From contig NZ_MYFO02000001.1 in the NCBI RefSeq assembly GCF_004514475.2, positions 372,001-436,000 on the forward strand: a stretch of 64,000 nt of DNA. Reading direction: 5' to 3'. Of the stretch, positions 24,505 through 32,467 are shown one piece after another. The position numbers and the translations under genes were made by a program. The notes beneath the pieces were generated by a model, which was not told the origin of the DNA, ran no database searches, and saw only the letters and a program-made list of their open reading frames with translations. Origin of the DNA: Paenibacillus athensensis. Lineage in GTDB: Bacteria > Bacillota > Bacilli > Paenibacillales > NBRC-103111. Each line of letters begins with the position of its first letter. The first letter of the stretch is position 1.

Positions 24505-25785
24505 ATGAACATTTTATTCCGTTATACCGAATCCTTGGGGCAGCAGTTGCCGCATTACCGCGATTATGCTGTCGTTCTGCACCAAATGCTCCGCACCCTG
24601 CATCAAGCCGCCGATTGCGACTTCCGCCTGTTTCTTGACGAACAGGGGGGAGACGAGATCTGGCATACGTTGCAGGAGGACCTGTGCCGGCCGCAGCCGC
24701 AGGTGGAGCGGCTGGCACAAATTTTTGCCGAAGTGGAAGCAGACACATTTCTGCTGCGCAGTGGTACGAACACACCGGAGATCACCTTGAGGCCGGCCAT
24801 CCGCAACTCGCTGTTTTATTACCCGGCGTTCCGGGTGGGCTTGGCGAAGGCTCCCGTGTTCCAAAGCCACAGCGACTATGATCAAAGCTTTATTTTCGCA
24901 CCGGATGAAGCGGCTATCCGCGCATTTTTGCAATATGTACAAGACAGCCAGCGGGAAAGCGACCGCCAGACGGCAACGATGTTTACCGACACGGCGTACG
25001 GTCTGAAACGCAGCAAAATCAAGCTGGCGCATGCCGTAGCCCGCGAGCATGTATTCATCGCCGGAGACATGAAGGAGCAAATTTTCCGTTCGCTCGACGA
25101 GTTTTTTGCGGAGGATCGCGAGTTTTATACCCGTTACGGTCTGCCGCACAAGAGGGGCATTCTGCTGTACGGTCAGCCGGGCAACGGCAAAACGACGCTC
25201 GTCAAATCCATTGCCGCCAGCATCGACGCGCCGGTTGCCTACTGGCAAATTACCGAACATACGGAAAGCAGCTCGATTAAGGAGGTATTTACAGCCGCGG
25301 CCAAAATGGCGCCGATGGCGCTTGTGATCGAGGATATCGACTCGATGCCGGAGTCGGCTCGTTCCTTTTTTCTCAATACGCTGGATGGTGCGGACTCGCC
25401 GGAAGGCATCTTCCTGATCGGCACGACCAATTATCCGGAACGGATCGACCCGGCCCTGATGAACCGCGCCGGACGGTTTGACCGCGCCTATCAAATCCAG
25501 CGTCCCGATGAGGAGCTGCGGCTGGCGTACCTGCTGCACCGCAAGCTCGACGAGCTGGTTTCACGCAGCGAGGTTGAGCGCATTGCCCGACAAGCAAAAG
25601 ACCTGTCGCTTGCGCAGCTGGGCGAGCTGTATATGATGGTGGCCATGCAAGCGCGTTACGGTCAAACGCAGGAGCTCGAACCGCTCATTGCCCGATTCCA
25701 GCAGGATTTGCGTAAAGACGCCCGGCAGCGCTGGGAGCCGGAAGAAAGCCATCAACGCCGGGTAGGCTTTGTTGTCGGCGAATAG
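24505..25785 (+). CDS. AAA+ ATPase partner of RtcB
   Basis: 426 aa. The N-terminal half (about 1-185) matches no domain I know. The C-terminal AAA+ module has Walker A GQPGNGKTT (223-231), Walker B ALVIEDID, sensor-1 LIGTTNYPE and arginine finger MNRAGRFDR, closest in style to the classic AAA (FtsH/Cdc48/BCS1) clade. The start codon directly abuts the rtcB stop. There is no membrane segment or protease domain. It may remodel RNA-protein complexes for RtcB or act on RtcB itself; this is inference from the operon. Confidence 0.9.
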   Translation: MNILFRYTESLGQQLPHYRDYAVVLHQMLRTLHQAADCDFRLFLDEQGGDEIWHTLQEDLCRPQPQVERLAQIFAEVEADTFLLRSGTNTPEITLRPAIRNSLFYYPAFRVGLAKAPVFQSHSDYDQSFIFAPDEAAIRAFLQYVQDSQRESDRQTATMFTDTAYGLKRSKIKLAHAVAREHVFIAGDMKEQIFRSLDEFFAEDREFYTRYGLPHKRGILLYGQPGNGKTTLVKSIAASIDAPVAYWQITEHTESSSIKEVFTAAAKMAPMALVIEDIDSMPESARSFFLNTLDGADSPEGIFLIGTTNYPERIDPALMNRAGRFDRAYQIQRPDEELRLAYLLHRKLDELVSRSEVERIARQAKDLSLAQLGELYMMVAMQARYGQTQELEPLIARFQQDLRKDARQRWEPEESHQRRVGFVVGE

Positions 25786-25941
25786 CTGGGCCTCTGGAAT
25801 CCAAGCGCGGGCCGCTACTGGGCTTTATTGGTAAAGCAGCTTGCCCGCAGCGAGGCAGCGAGGCCGGGACAACGGAACTTGCGCTCCACAGATGCCGATC
25901 CAGACAGGACGAAAACGCCGAAATCCAGGCATAGCACGCAA

Positions 25942-25983
25942 AAAACGCGGCGACCGCCGCGTGCTCCGGCAGCCCCGCGTTTT
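25942..25983 (-). terminator. Terminator, mainly for reverse strand
   Basis: AAAACGCGG (25942-25950) pairs with CCGCGTTTT (25975-25983). On the reverse strand the stem runs into TTTTTTGCG. It may also serve the rtcB operon. Confidence 0.75.
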
Positions 25984-25994
25984 CCGCAGGCCGA

Positions 25995-26171
25995 TTACGA
26001 TTGCTGTAACGTTTGTTGCTCGTTGCCTTCGTTCAAATCGTCCTTGGCCAAGTTGACGGCCGACGTATTCGGCGCGTTTTCCAGCTCGTCGTTGACGAAC
26101 TCCAGGTCCTGATTTTCCGCTTTCATGTTGGCAGTACCCGTATAGTTGCCGGCATGCTTCTTATTTTCCAT
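25995..26171 (-). CDS. Small acidic protein, 58 aa
   Basis: The ATG at 26171 is preceded by GGGGGG at 9 bases. The product begins MENKKHAGNYTGTANMKAEN and is rich in Asn, Glu and Asp (EFVNDELENAPNTSAVNLAKDDLNE), with no hydrophobic segment. Composition is like small spore-associated proteins, but the family is not recognised. It ends near a terminator on the same strand. Confidence 0.7.
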   Translation of the reverse strand: MENKKHAGNYTGTANMKAENQDLEFVNDELENAPNTSAVNLAKDDLNEGNEQQTLQQS

Positions 26172-26371
26172 CGATGGTTGCCCCCCTTTGCACAGGATGC
26201 GCTGCGGCTTTAGCTTGTGCGGGGGGAGCGCTTTTTATACGGCCAAGCCGCAGGCAACCGGCCTTACTTACCTCAAGGTAACTTGATGCAGCTATTTTCA
26301 GTGCTTCTGTGAACGCGTGTTTTTCGGTATAATGACGTAGGTAACTATCGACGACAAAGGAGCGTGTAAGC

Positions 26372-26677
26372 ATGAGCATCAAGCACATGGTCATTTTTAA
26401 TCTGCATGCCGGCAAAGACAATGCGGAGGCCGAGACGTTTTTACGGGAAAGCAAGGCTGAGCTGGCCCCGATTCCCGGCGTTCAGCAATTCGAGGTATTT
26501 CGTCAGGTGAGCGCCAAAAACGATTACGATTACGGTTTTTCGATGGTGTTTGCCGATCAGGCCGCTTATGACGCCTACAATGCGCATCCGGTCCATCAAA
26601 CCTATGTGACGGAAATTTGGCTGAAGCAAGTCAGCCGGTTCCTGGAAATTGATTTTGTCCAGCACGAAGGCGTGTAA
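26372..26677 (+). CDS. Dabb-domain (stress-responsive A/B barrel) protein
   Basis: 101 aa, the single-domain size of the Dabb family: IKHMVIFNLHAGKD at the start (His in the first strand), LAPIPGVQQFEVFRQV, YGFSMVFADQAAYDAYNAHPVHQTYV. Such proteins form dimeric alpha/beta barrels; most are of unknown or stress-related function. AAAGGAG is 9 bases before the ATG. Monocistronic, with a terminator right after. Confidence 0.92.
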   Translation: MSIKHMVIFNLHAGKDNAEAETFLRESKAELAPIPGVQQFEVFRQVSAKNDYDYGFSMVFADQAAYDAYNAHPVHQTYVTEIWLKQVSRFLEIDFVQHEGV

Positions 26678-26705
26678 GGGACAAGCTGCCGGTTATCCGG
26701 CGACC

Positions 26706-26729
26706 AAAGCACCCTGCGGGGTGCTTTTT
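26706..26729 (+). terminator. Rho-independent terminator
   Basis: AAAGCACCC-TGC-GGGGTGCTTTTT; short perfect stem and T-run after the Dabb gene. Confidence 0.85.
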
Positions 26730-26868
26730 GCATACAGCGAAAAGCACTCCGGCGCGGCTGATGAAAATTGGCCGCCGTCGACTGCTTGCAGGTTTTTGCG
26801 GCTTTGTCGCTACACGTTTCGGTGATATACTGGTGAATAAAGCCAATCAGGGCGAGGGGAGTCAGGCA

Positions 26869-27513
26869 GTGGCGGACTTGGAGCTTTTTGATATTTATGA
26901 CAGCGGGGGCCGCTGGCTCGGCACCGCGCCGCGTTCGCAGGTCCATGCGCAGGGGTTCTGGCACCGCACGTTTCAATGCTGGATTGTCAGCCGGGCAAAC
27001 GGCGTTCCCAGACTGCTTTTACAGCTGCGTCATCCCGACAAGGACACGTTTCCCGATTTGCTCGATATCTCGTGTGCTGGACATTTGCAGGCAGGCGAAG
27101 ACGTCGCGGACGGCGCGCGGGAGCTCGAAGAGGAGCTGGGATTAAGCGTAGCGTTCGAACAGCTCTGGCCGTGCGGCGTTATTGCCGAAGAGGACGTCAT
27201 CGGCGATTTGATCGACCGGGAGTTTTGCCATGTGTTTGCGCTGATCTGCGAGCAGCCGCTTGCGGCCTATACGGTTCAAAAAGGTGAGGTCAGCGGGCTT
27301 TTCACGGTGCCGCTGGATGCGTTTCGCCGCTTGATCGCGGGAGAGGCGGAGCAGATCGAGGCCCAGGGCTTCGTCGTAGACGAAAGAGGCAGTCGTTGCT
27401 CACTGGAGCGCCGGATCGGGCGCAGTGAGCTGGTGCCGCATCCTGCGGCGTATTATGAAATGCTTTTTGCAGGCATCGACGCGATGCTGGCGCTGGCCGA
27501 CGCCGGGGCTTAA
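26869..27513 (+). CDS. Nudix hydrolase (IPP-isomerase-like/YfcD type)
   Basis: 214 aa from the GTG at 26869, which has GAGGGGAG 7 bases upstream; a frame from 26728 runs through the previous terminator and is not credible. The opening ELFDIYDSGGRWLGTAPRSQVHAQGFWHRTFQCWIV is typical of the YfcD/IDI-like Nudix group. The Nudix box follows as GHLQAGEDVADGARELEEELGL, with the G-x5-E-x7-RE-x2-EE-x-G pattern complete. Substrate is likely a nucleotide diphosphate derivative; unknown. Confidence 0.92.
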   Translation: MADLELFDIYDSGGRWLGTAPRSQVHAQGFWHRTFQCWIVSRANGVPRLLLQLRHPDKDTFPDLLDISCAGHLQAGEDVADGARELEEELGLSVAFEQLWPCGVIAEEDVIGDLIDREFCHVFALICEQPLAAYTVQKGEVSGLFTVPLDAFRRLIAGEAEQIEAQGFVVDERGSRCSLERRIGRSELVPHPAAYYEMLFAGIDAMLALADAGA

Positions 27514-27582
27514 GACGGAAGCTGCGCGCAGATGCGATAAAACCGGATTTCGTTTCACGGAGCAGTTGCCGGAAACGACAAA

Positions 27583-27610
27583 AAACCGCGCGAGCTTCAC
27601 TCCGCGGTTT
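27583..27610 (-). terminator. Terminator for the reverse-strand pair
   Basis: AAACCGCG (27583-27590) pairs with CGCGGTTT (27603-27610); on the reverse strand it runs into TTTTTTG. It also lies after the Nudix gene. Confidence 0.75.
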
Positions 27611-27635
27611 GCCGTCCGTTCATCGTCCAAGCCCT

Positions 27636-27800
27636 TTACGCAAAATAGCGGGTAGCGATGACGACATAAGCAATGTAGCAAGCGACGGACAACAGGACAA
27701 AGACGGCTCCGAACGCCGGCTTGCGTTTGAAAAACAACAAACAGCCGGTGCTGAAAATCGAACCGATCACAAGCAGTGAAAGAAAAGTAAACACTCCCAT
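27636..27800 (-). CDS. Small membrane protein, 54 aa
   Basis: The ATG at 27800 follows GAGGAG (9 bases). The product has two hydrophobic helices: FTFLSLLVIGSIFSTGCLLFF, a short basic loop KRKPAFG, then AVFVLLSVACYIAYVVIATRYF. No family recognised. It lies 14 bases after the YpbS-like gene, probably in one operon. Confidence 0.7.
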   Translation of the reverse strand: MGVFTFLSLLVIGSIFSTGCLLFFKRKPAFGAVFVLLSVACYIAYVVIATRYFA

Positions 27801-27814
27801 ATGTGCAAGCTCCT

Positions 27815-28069
27815 CTACGAACGCTCGACGTAGTCGCGCACCATTTGCTCGGTGACGAACGGCCGCAGCGGAGAGATCCCGGCTTTGGCGTGGGCGTGAA
27901 TGCGTGCGGTAGCTTCATTAATCGCATCAACCGTAAAAGGCAGGCCGCGACGGCACAAATCGACGCAAGCCTCAATCGCCTGCTCGCGCTGCTCGTCCAG
28001 CTCCTGAAACCGGGCCAAATGCAGGTGCTGCGAAGTGGAGTGACGGGTAATTGCTTCATGGACGTTCAT
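27815..28069 (-). CDS. YpbS-like DUF2533 protein, 84 aa
   Basis: The ATG at 28069 is 6 bases after AAGGAGA. The product NVHEAITRHSTSQHLHLARF ... EQREQAIEACVDLCRRGLPFTVDAINEATARI ... TEQMVRDYVE matches my memory of the Bacillus YpbS (DUF2533) family in size and pattern. Small soluble helical protein of unknown function. First gene of a two-gene reverse operon. Confidence 0.82.
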   Translation of the reverse strand: MNVHEAITRHSTSQHLHLARFQELDEQREQAIEACVDLCRRGLPFTVDAINEATARIHAHAKAGISPLRPFVTEQMVRDYVERS

Positions 28070-28190
28070 GATACATTCTCCTTTTATACACAATTCCTGT
28101 CTAGTATACACGATCAGGCCGCAGATGGCATCGTTTGCTAGCAAAGTTGGCAATAAGCCGATGAAATCGGCCGGATTCGACAATTTTCAC

Positions 28191-28205
28191 CATTAATTAT
28201 TAATG
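28191..28205. repeat. Perfect AT palindrome upstream of hrpB
   Basis: CATTAATTATTAATG is a perfect 15-base palindrome, followed by TGTTAATG, in the short gap between divergent transcription units. It may be an operator; no regulator is identified. Confidence 0.4.
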
Positions 28206-28248
28206 ATGTTAATGATCTAAAAGCGAAACGCGGAAAGGAGGCACGCTG

Positions 28249-31011
28249 ATGGCTTTACCTATTGAAGCGGCGCTGCCGGAGCTGCTTGCCGCATTGCGGC
28301 AAAGCTCGTGCGCCGTGCTTGTTGCTCCGCCTGGAGCGGGCAAAACGACCCGTGTGCCGCTCGCGCTGCTCGGCGAGCCGTGGCTGGCCGGCAAACGCAT
28401 TGTGATGCTGGAGCCGCGGCGGCTTGCGGCCCGGGCAGCGGCCGGTTATATGGCGGCTTTGCTGGGCGAGCGTGTTGGCCAGACGGTCGGCTATCGCGTC
28501 AAGCATGACACCCGGATCGGACCGGACACGCGCATCGAGGTCGTAACGGAAGGCGTTCTGACGCGCATGCTGCAAGCCGATCCGTCGCTTGAGGACATCG
28601 GCGTCGTGCTGTTCGATGAATTTCATGAACGGAGCATTCATGCCGATCTGGGGCTGGCGCTTTGCCGTCAGTCGCAGCTGCTGCTGCGCGAGGAGCTGCG
28701 GCTGGTCGTCATGTCGGCGACGCTGGAAGCCGAGCCCGTTGCGGCGCTGTTGGACGGCGCGCCGATTATTCGCAGCGAGGGGCGCTCCTTCCCGGTCGAA
28801 ACCGTGTACGCGGAACAGACCTCCGGCAGTGAGCGTATGGAGCTGGCCGTCGTGCGGACGATTCGCCGGGCGTTAGCTGCGCATAGCGGCAATGTGCTGG
28901 TCTTTTTGCCGGGCGCGGCGGAAATCCGCAAGGTCGAACGGCTGCTCGGCGAGCTGCGCCGAATGGGCGGAGCGGGCGCTGCCGGCACTCAAGGAGCCGG
29001 CAGCGGAATGGGAAGAGGAGCAGACCCGGGAACGAGCGCAAGCGCGAGCGGCGGAATAAATGGGGAAACAGGGATGCGGTCGGGGGCAGGGGCGAAGCCG
29101 GACGCGGGCGGTGATGCAGGAACAGCAGGCGCAGGAACGAATGCGTCAGCGACGGGTAAGGCGACCGAAACGGAAGCGGCCAAGGGATTGGCAGCAGGCG
29201 CGACGCCAAATGTCCGCGCCGAAGAGACGTTCGAGATTGCGCCGCTTTACGGCAGTATGCCGCAAGAGGCGCAGGATCGGGCGCTGGCGCCAGGCCGGCC
29301 GGGCGTGCGCAAAATCGTGCTGGCGACTTCCATCGCCGAGACCAGCCTCACAGTGGAAGGCGTCAGCATCGTTGTCGACAGCGGCCTGATGCGCGTGCCG
29401 CGCTTTTCGCCGCGCACGGGCATGACGCGGCTTGATACGGTGCCGGTGGCGCAGGCGTCAGCCGACCAGCGGCGCGGCCGGGCGGGACGACTTGGCCCGG
29501 GCGTGTGCTACCGGCTGTGGACCGAGGCCGAGCACCGCCGACTCGCGCCGAACCGCACGCCGGAAATCCGCGAAGCGGATCTCGCGCCATTGGCGCTGGA
29601 GCTGGCGGCATGGGGCGCCGATCCGGGCGAGCTGCTCTGGCTCGACCCGCCGCCGGAGGCCGCCTATGCCCAGGCGCGCACGCTGCTGACGCAGCTCGGC
29701 GCGCTGGGAGCAGACGGCGCCTTGACCGCGCACGGCCGCGAGCTGGCCGGCCTCGGCGCGCACCCGCGGCTTGCGCACATGCTCGTGCAAGCCCGCGCGC
29801 TCGGCCTCGGCGCCACGGCGTGCGAGCTGGCGGCGCTGCTCAGCGAGCGCGATCTGCTGCGCGGCGAAGCGCGGCGCGACGCCGATTTGCGCACGCGGCT
29901 GGCCGCGCTACGCGACGCGGCGAGGCCGGGGGCGCAGCCGGACGGCGGCGTGGACTTGGCGCTGGCCAAGCGGGTGCTGGCCGAAGCCAAGTCGTGGCAG
30001 CAGGCGCTGGGCATCCGCGCCGCAGCCGGCAACGCCGGCGGGAGCCGCGCCGACGATTGCGGCGCGCTGCTGCTGTACGCGTATCCGGACCGGATCGCGA
30101 TGCTGCGCGCCGACGGCCGCTTCCTGCTCAGCAGCGGCCGCGGCGCGGCGCTGGCGGACAAGCAGTTGCTGTCCGGCGAGCGGTTTCTCGTCTGCGCCGA
30201 GCTCGACGATCACGGCGCGGACAGCCGCATCGAGCTGGCTGCGCCGATTGCCGAGCACGAGCTGCTGCGCCACGCCGCGGCGCAGCTCGCCGAAGAGCGC
30301 GACGTCCGCTGGGACGCAGCCGGCGAAAGCGTCAAAGCGCGCCGCCGCGTCAAGCTCGGCGCGCTGACGCTGCTCGATACGCCGCTGGCCGCCCCCGACG
30401 CGGAGGAGGTCGCCGCGGCGCTGCTGGGCGGCGTGCGCGCCAGCGGCCTCGCGCTGCTGCCGTGGTCGCGTGCCGCGCGCCAGCTGCAAGAGCGCGTCGT
30501 CTTCCTGCACAGGCTCGACACCTCGTGGCCGGACCTGAGCGACGAAGCGCTGCTTGCGGGGCTGGAGCAGTGGCTGCTGCCGCACCTGAGCGGCTGCCGC
30601 AGCCGCAGCGACCTGCAGCGGCTTCCGCTGCACGGCCTGCTGGAAGAGCTGCTGCCGTGGGAGCAACGCCGCAAGCTTGGCGAGTGGGCCCCGACCCACA
30701 TCCAGGTGCCCAGCGGCTCGCGCATTCCGGTCGACTACAGCGATCCGGAGGCTCCGGCCTTGTCCGTGCGGCTGCAGGAAATGTTCGGCCTGCTGGACAC
30801 GCCGCGCATCGGCGGGGGCCGCATGCCGCTGACGATTCATCTGCTGTCGCCGGCGCAGCGGCCCGTGCAGGTGACGCGCGATTTGGCGAGCTTTTGGCGT
30901 CATGCTTATTTTGAGGTCAAGAAGGACCTCAAGGGCCGCTACCCCAAGCACTATTGGCCGGATGATCCGCTGATCGCCCAACCGACCAGCAGAGCGAAGC
31001 CGCGCGTATGA
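28249..31011 (+). CDS. hrpB: ATP-dependent RNA helicase HrpB
   Basis: DEAH-family helicase of 920 aa (HrpB is usually about 800-850). Walker A in APPGAGKTT (29-34), YRVKHDTR, FDEFHERS (about 123), SATLEA, then the second RecA domain with ATSIAETSLTVEGV and the motif VI QRRGRAGRLGPG, the HA2-like winged region and a C-terminal HrpB domain. Residues about 243-323 are an inserted Gly/Ala/Thr-rich low-complexity segment between the two RecA domains, accounting for the extra length. AAAGGAGG is 7 bases upstream. The stop overlaps the next gene by 4 bases. Confidence 0.95.
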   Translation: MALPIEAALPELLAALRQSSCAVLVAPPGAGKTTRVPLALLGEPWLAGKRIVMLEPRRLAARAAAGYMAALLGERVGQTVGYRVKHDTRIGPDTRIEVVTEGVLTRMLQADPSLEDIGVVLFDEFHERSIHADLGLALCRQSQLLLREELRLVVMSATLEAEPVAALLDGAPIIRSEGRSFPVETVYAEQTSGSERMELAVVRTIRRALAAHSGNVLVFLPGAAEIRKVERLLGELRRMGGAGAAGTQGAGSGMGRGADPGTSASASGGINGETGMRSGAGAKPDAGGDAGTAGAGTNASATGKATETEAAKGLAAGATPNVRAEETFEIAPLYGSMPQEAQDRALAPGRPGVRKIVLATSIAETSLTVEGVSIVVDSGLMRVPRFSPRTGMTRLDTVPVAQASADQRRGRAGRLGPGVCYRLWTEAEHRRLAPNRTPEIREADLAPLALELAAWGADPGELLWLDPPPEAAYAQARTLLTQLGALGADGALTAHGRELAGLGAHPRLAHMLVQARALGLGATACELAALLSERDLLRGEARRDADLRTRLAALRDAARPGAQPDGGVDLALAKRVLAEAKSWQQALGIRAAAGNAGGSRADDCGALLLYAYPDRIAMLRADGRFLLSSGRGAALADKQLLSGERFLVCAELDDHGADSRIELAAPIAEHELLRHAAAQLAEERDVRWDAAGESVKARRRVKLGALTLLDTPLAAPDAEEVAAALLGGVRASGLALLPWSRAARQLQERVVFLHRLDTSWPDLSDEALLAGLEQWLLPHLSGCRSRSDLQRLPLHGLLEELLPWEQRRKLGEWAPTHIQVPSGSRIPVDYSDPEAPALSVRLQEMFGLLDTPRIGGGRMPLTIHLLSPAQRPVQVTRDLASFWRHAYFEVKKDLKGRYPKHYWPDDPLIAQPTSRAKPRV

Positions 31012-31736
31012 GAGCGGTTCCGGTGATGATCGCTGCCGGTATCGCCACGTCGCCGCAGTTCCTCGACCGCCTCGCCGAACGGCTCGGCGCGGAGCTGCTG
31101 CCCGACGGCGTCGCCCTTGCGCCTGAGGTCGCGTATCCTTACGGCGACTGGGCACGCGGCAAAGCGGCCCAAGTGCGCGAGCTGGCCCGCGACTGGTGGC
31201 TGCCGCCCGTACGGACCGCCGCAGCCGCCTTTGCCGCCGCGACCCGAGGCGCCGATTGGCTCGCCGTCCGCACGGCCGAGCGCTGCCCGGCGGGATCGCC
31301 GCGGCCGCTGCTGATCGGCCACAGCGGCGGCGGCGTGGCCTGCGTCCGCGCGGCCGAGCTGCTGCGCCGCCAGGGCATCACGCCGCGCGGCGTCGTGCAG
31401 ATCGGCTCGCCGAGATGCGCCGTGCCCCGCTGGCTGACAGCTCGCACGCTGTTCATCCGCGCGGTCGGTATCCATAGCGGGCGCATCGATCCGATCACCC
31501 GACTCGGCGGGTGGGGCGGCTGGATACGCGGGCGTTCCGGCGTTCCGCGCTGGAGCGCTGCGGCCCGCGCGCCTGGATGTGTGACCGTCGTGCCGATCGT
31601 CGGCGGCCATGCCGATTATTTTCGCGATCACGCGCCTTACATACAAGGAACCAAAAGCAATCTCGACATAACGCTCGATGCGGTCAAGCTGTGGCTGGCC
31701 GAGAAAGACAACGATGAGAAAGAAATCGATCAATAA
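31008..31736 (+). CDS. Alpha/beta hydrolase, lipase-like
   Basis: ATGA overlap with hrpB, so translation is coupled. 242 aa. The nucleophile elbow is LLIGHSGGGVACVRAAEL (GHSGG), and a late His in IVGGHADYFRDHAP fits the catalytic triad; FIRAVGIHSGRIDPITR would hold the acid. There is no signal peptide. Substrate unknown. Its pairing with hrpB is probably only positional. Confidence 0.85.
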   Translation: MRAVPVMIAAGIATSPQFLDRLAERLGAELLPDGVALAPEVAYPYGDWARGKAAQVRELARDWWLPPVRTAAAAFAAATRGADWLAVRTAERCPAGSPRPLLIGHSGGGVACVRAAELLRRQGITPRGVVQIGSPRCAVPRWLTARTLFIRAVGIHSGRIDPITRLGGWGGWIRGRSGVPRWSAAARAPGCVTVVPIVGGHADYFRDHAPYIQGTKSNLDITLDAVKLWLAEKDNDEKEIDQ

Positions 31737-31778
31737 GACGACGATCAATCAAACAATGAATAACAGGGAGGAAACAGC

Positions 31779-32042
31779 ATGATTGAGATCCAGCGCGCAA
31801 GCATGAGCTTTACTAAAGGAGACGGCTACGTCGGGCAGGTCGAATTTCGCGTCGAAGGGCATGAGATGCCCTATGAAATGACCTTGCACAGCACCAACCG
31901 CAAGGAGTGGAGCTACGGGCTGCACTTTTTACAGCAATCCGGTCGGGAGGAGGATATTCTGGCTGTCGAAGACATGCTGGAGGAAGACGACGAGCTGTTC
32001 GACCGGCTGGTCGAAGCAGCGGAAAACACACTGGTCAAGTAG
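31779..32042 (+). CDS. Hypothetical acidic protein, 87 aa
   Basis: GGGAGGAAAC precedes the ATG by 5-8 bases. The product has an N-terminal beta part (IEIQRASMSFTKGDGYVGQVEFRVEG, YEMTLHSTNRKEW) and a very acidic helical end (EDMLEEDDELFDRLVEAAENTL). It resembles uncharacterised small conserved proteins of Paenibacillaceae; function unknown. Confidence 0.8.
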   Translation: MIEIQRASMSFTKGDGYVGQVEFRVEGHEMPYEMTLHSTNRKEWSYGLHFLQQSGREEDILAVEDMLEEDDELFDRLVEAAENTLVK

Positions 32043-32467
32043 CCGGTAGGCGCGCAAAAGCGGACGGAGGCCAAGAAGGCTCATGCTACCGGGGGTGACG
32101 GCAGACCTCAGATTAGCAGCAAGCTGCGGATCGCAGCCGTACCGCAAAGCGCAGCAACCGCACAAATGCAGACGTAAACCAGGCAGACTCACGCTGCCGG
32201 AGGTGACCGCAGAAAGCAGGTGGCAGACGGCAGATTCAGCAGCAAGCTGCGGGTCGCAGCCGTCAAGGCATCTACGCCGCCATTCGAATTGGGGGAGAAT
32301 TCACACCGGATTCCCCTTGAAGCACCGCCTGAACGCGCGTCTATACACGAAACGCGGACAATGCTATAATACGCTCAGCGTAAGCGCATGAACGCATGAA
32401 CACATACAAGGCCGACGGAGAACCCTGCGCCGACGGCCATCCATTTTTGACCGCACAGGAGGCATTT
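32043..32467. repeat. Intergenic region with an imperfect direct repeat
   Basis: 425 bases without a gene. Copies at 32080-32140 and 32188-32263 share CTCAxGCTxCCGGxGGTGACxGCAGA and the near-identical tail AGCAGCAAGCTGCGG-TCGCAGCCGT (one mismatch); the second copy carries a 15-base insertion. Each copy can fold GCAGC-AA-GCTGC. A TATAAT at 32365-32370 is a likely -10 for the epimerase gene at 32468. Confidence 0.55.

Noticed and set aside
26728-26868. N-terminal extension of the Nudix frame
   Set aside because: It begins inside the preceding terminator; GTG 26869 has the proper ribosome site and matches family length.
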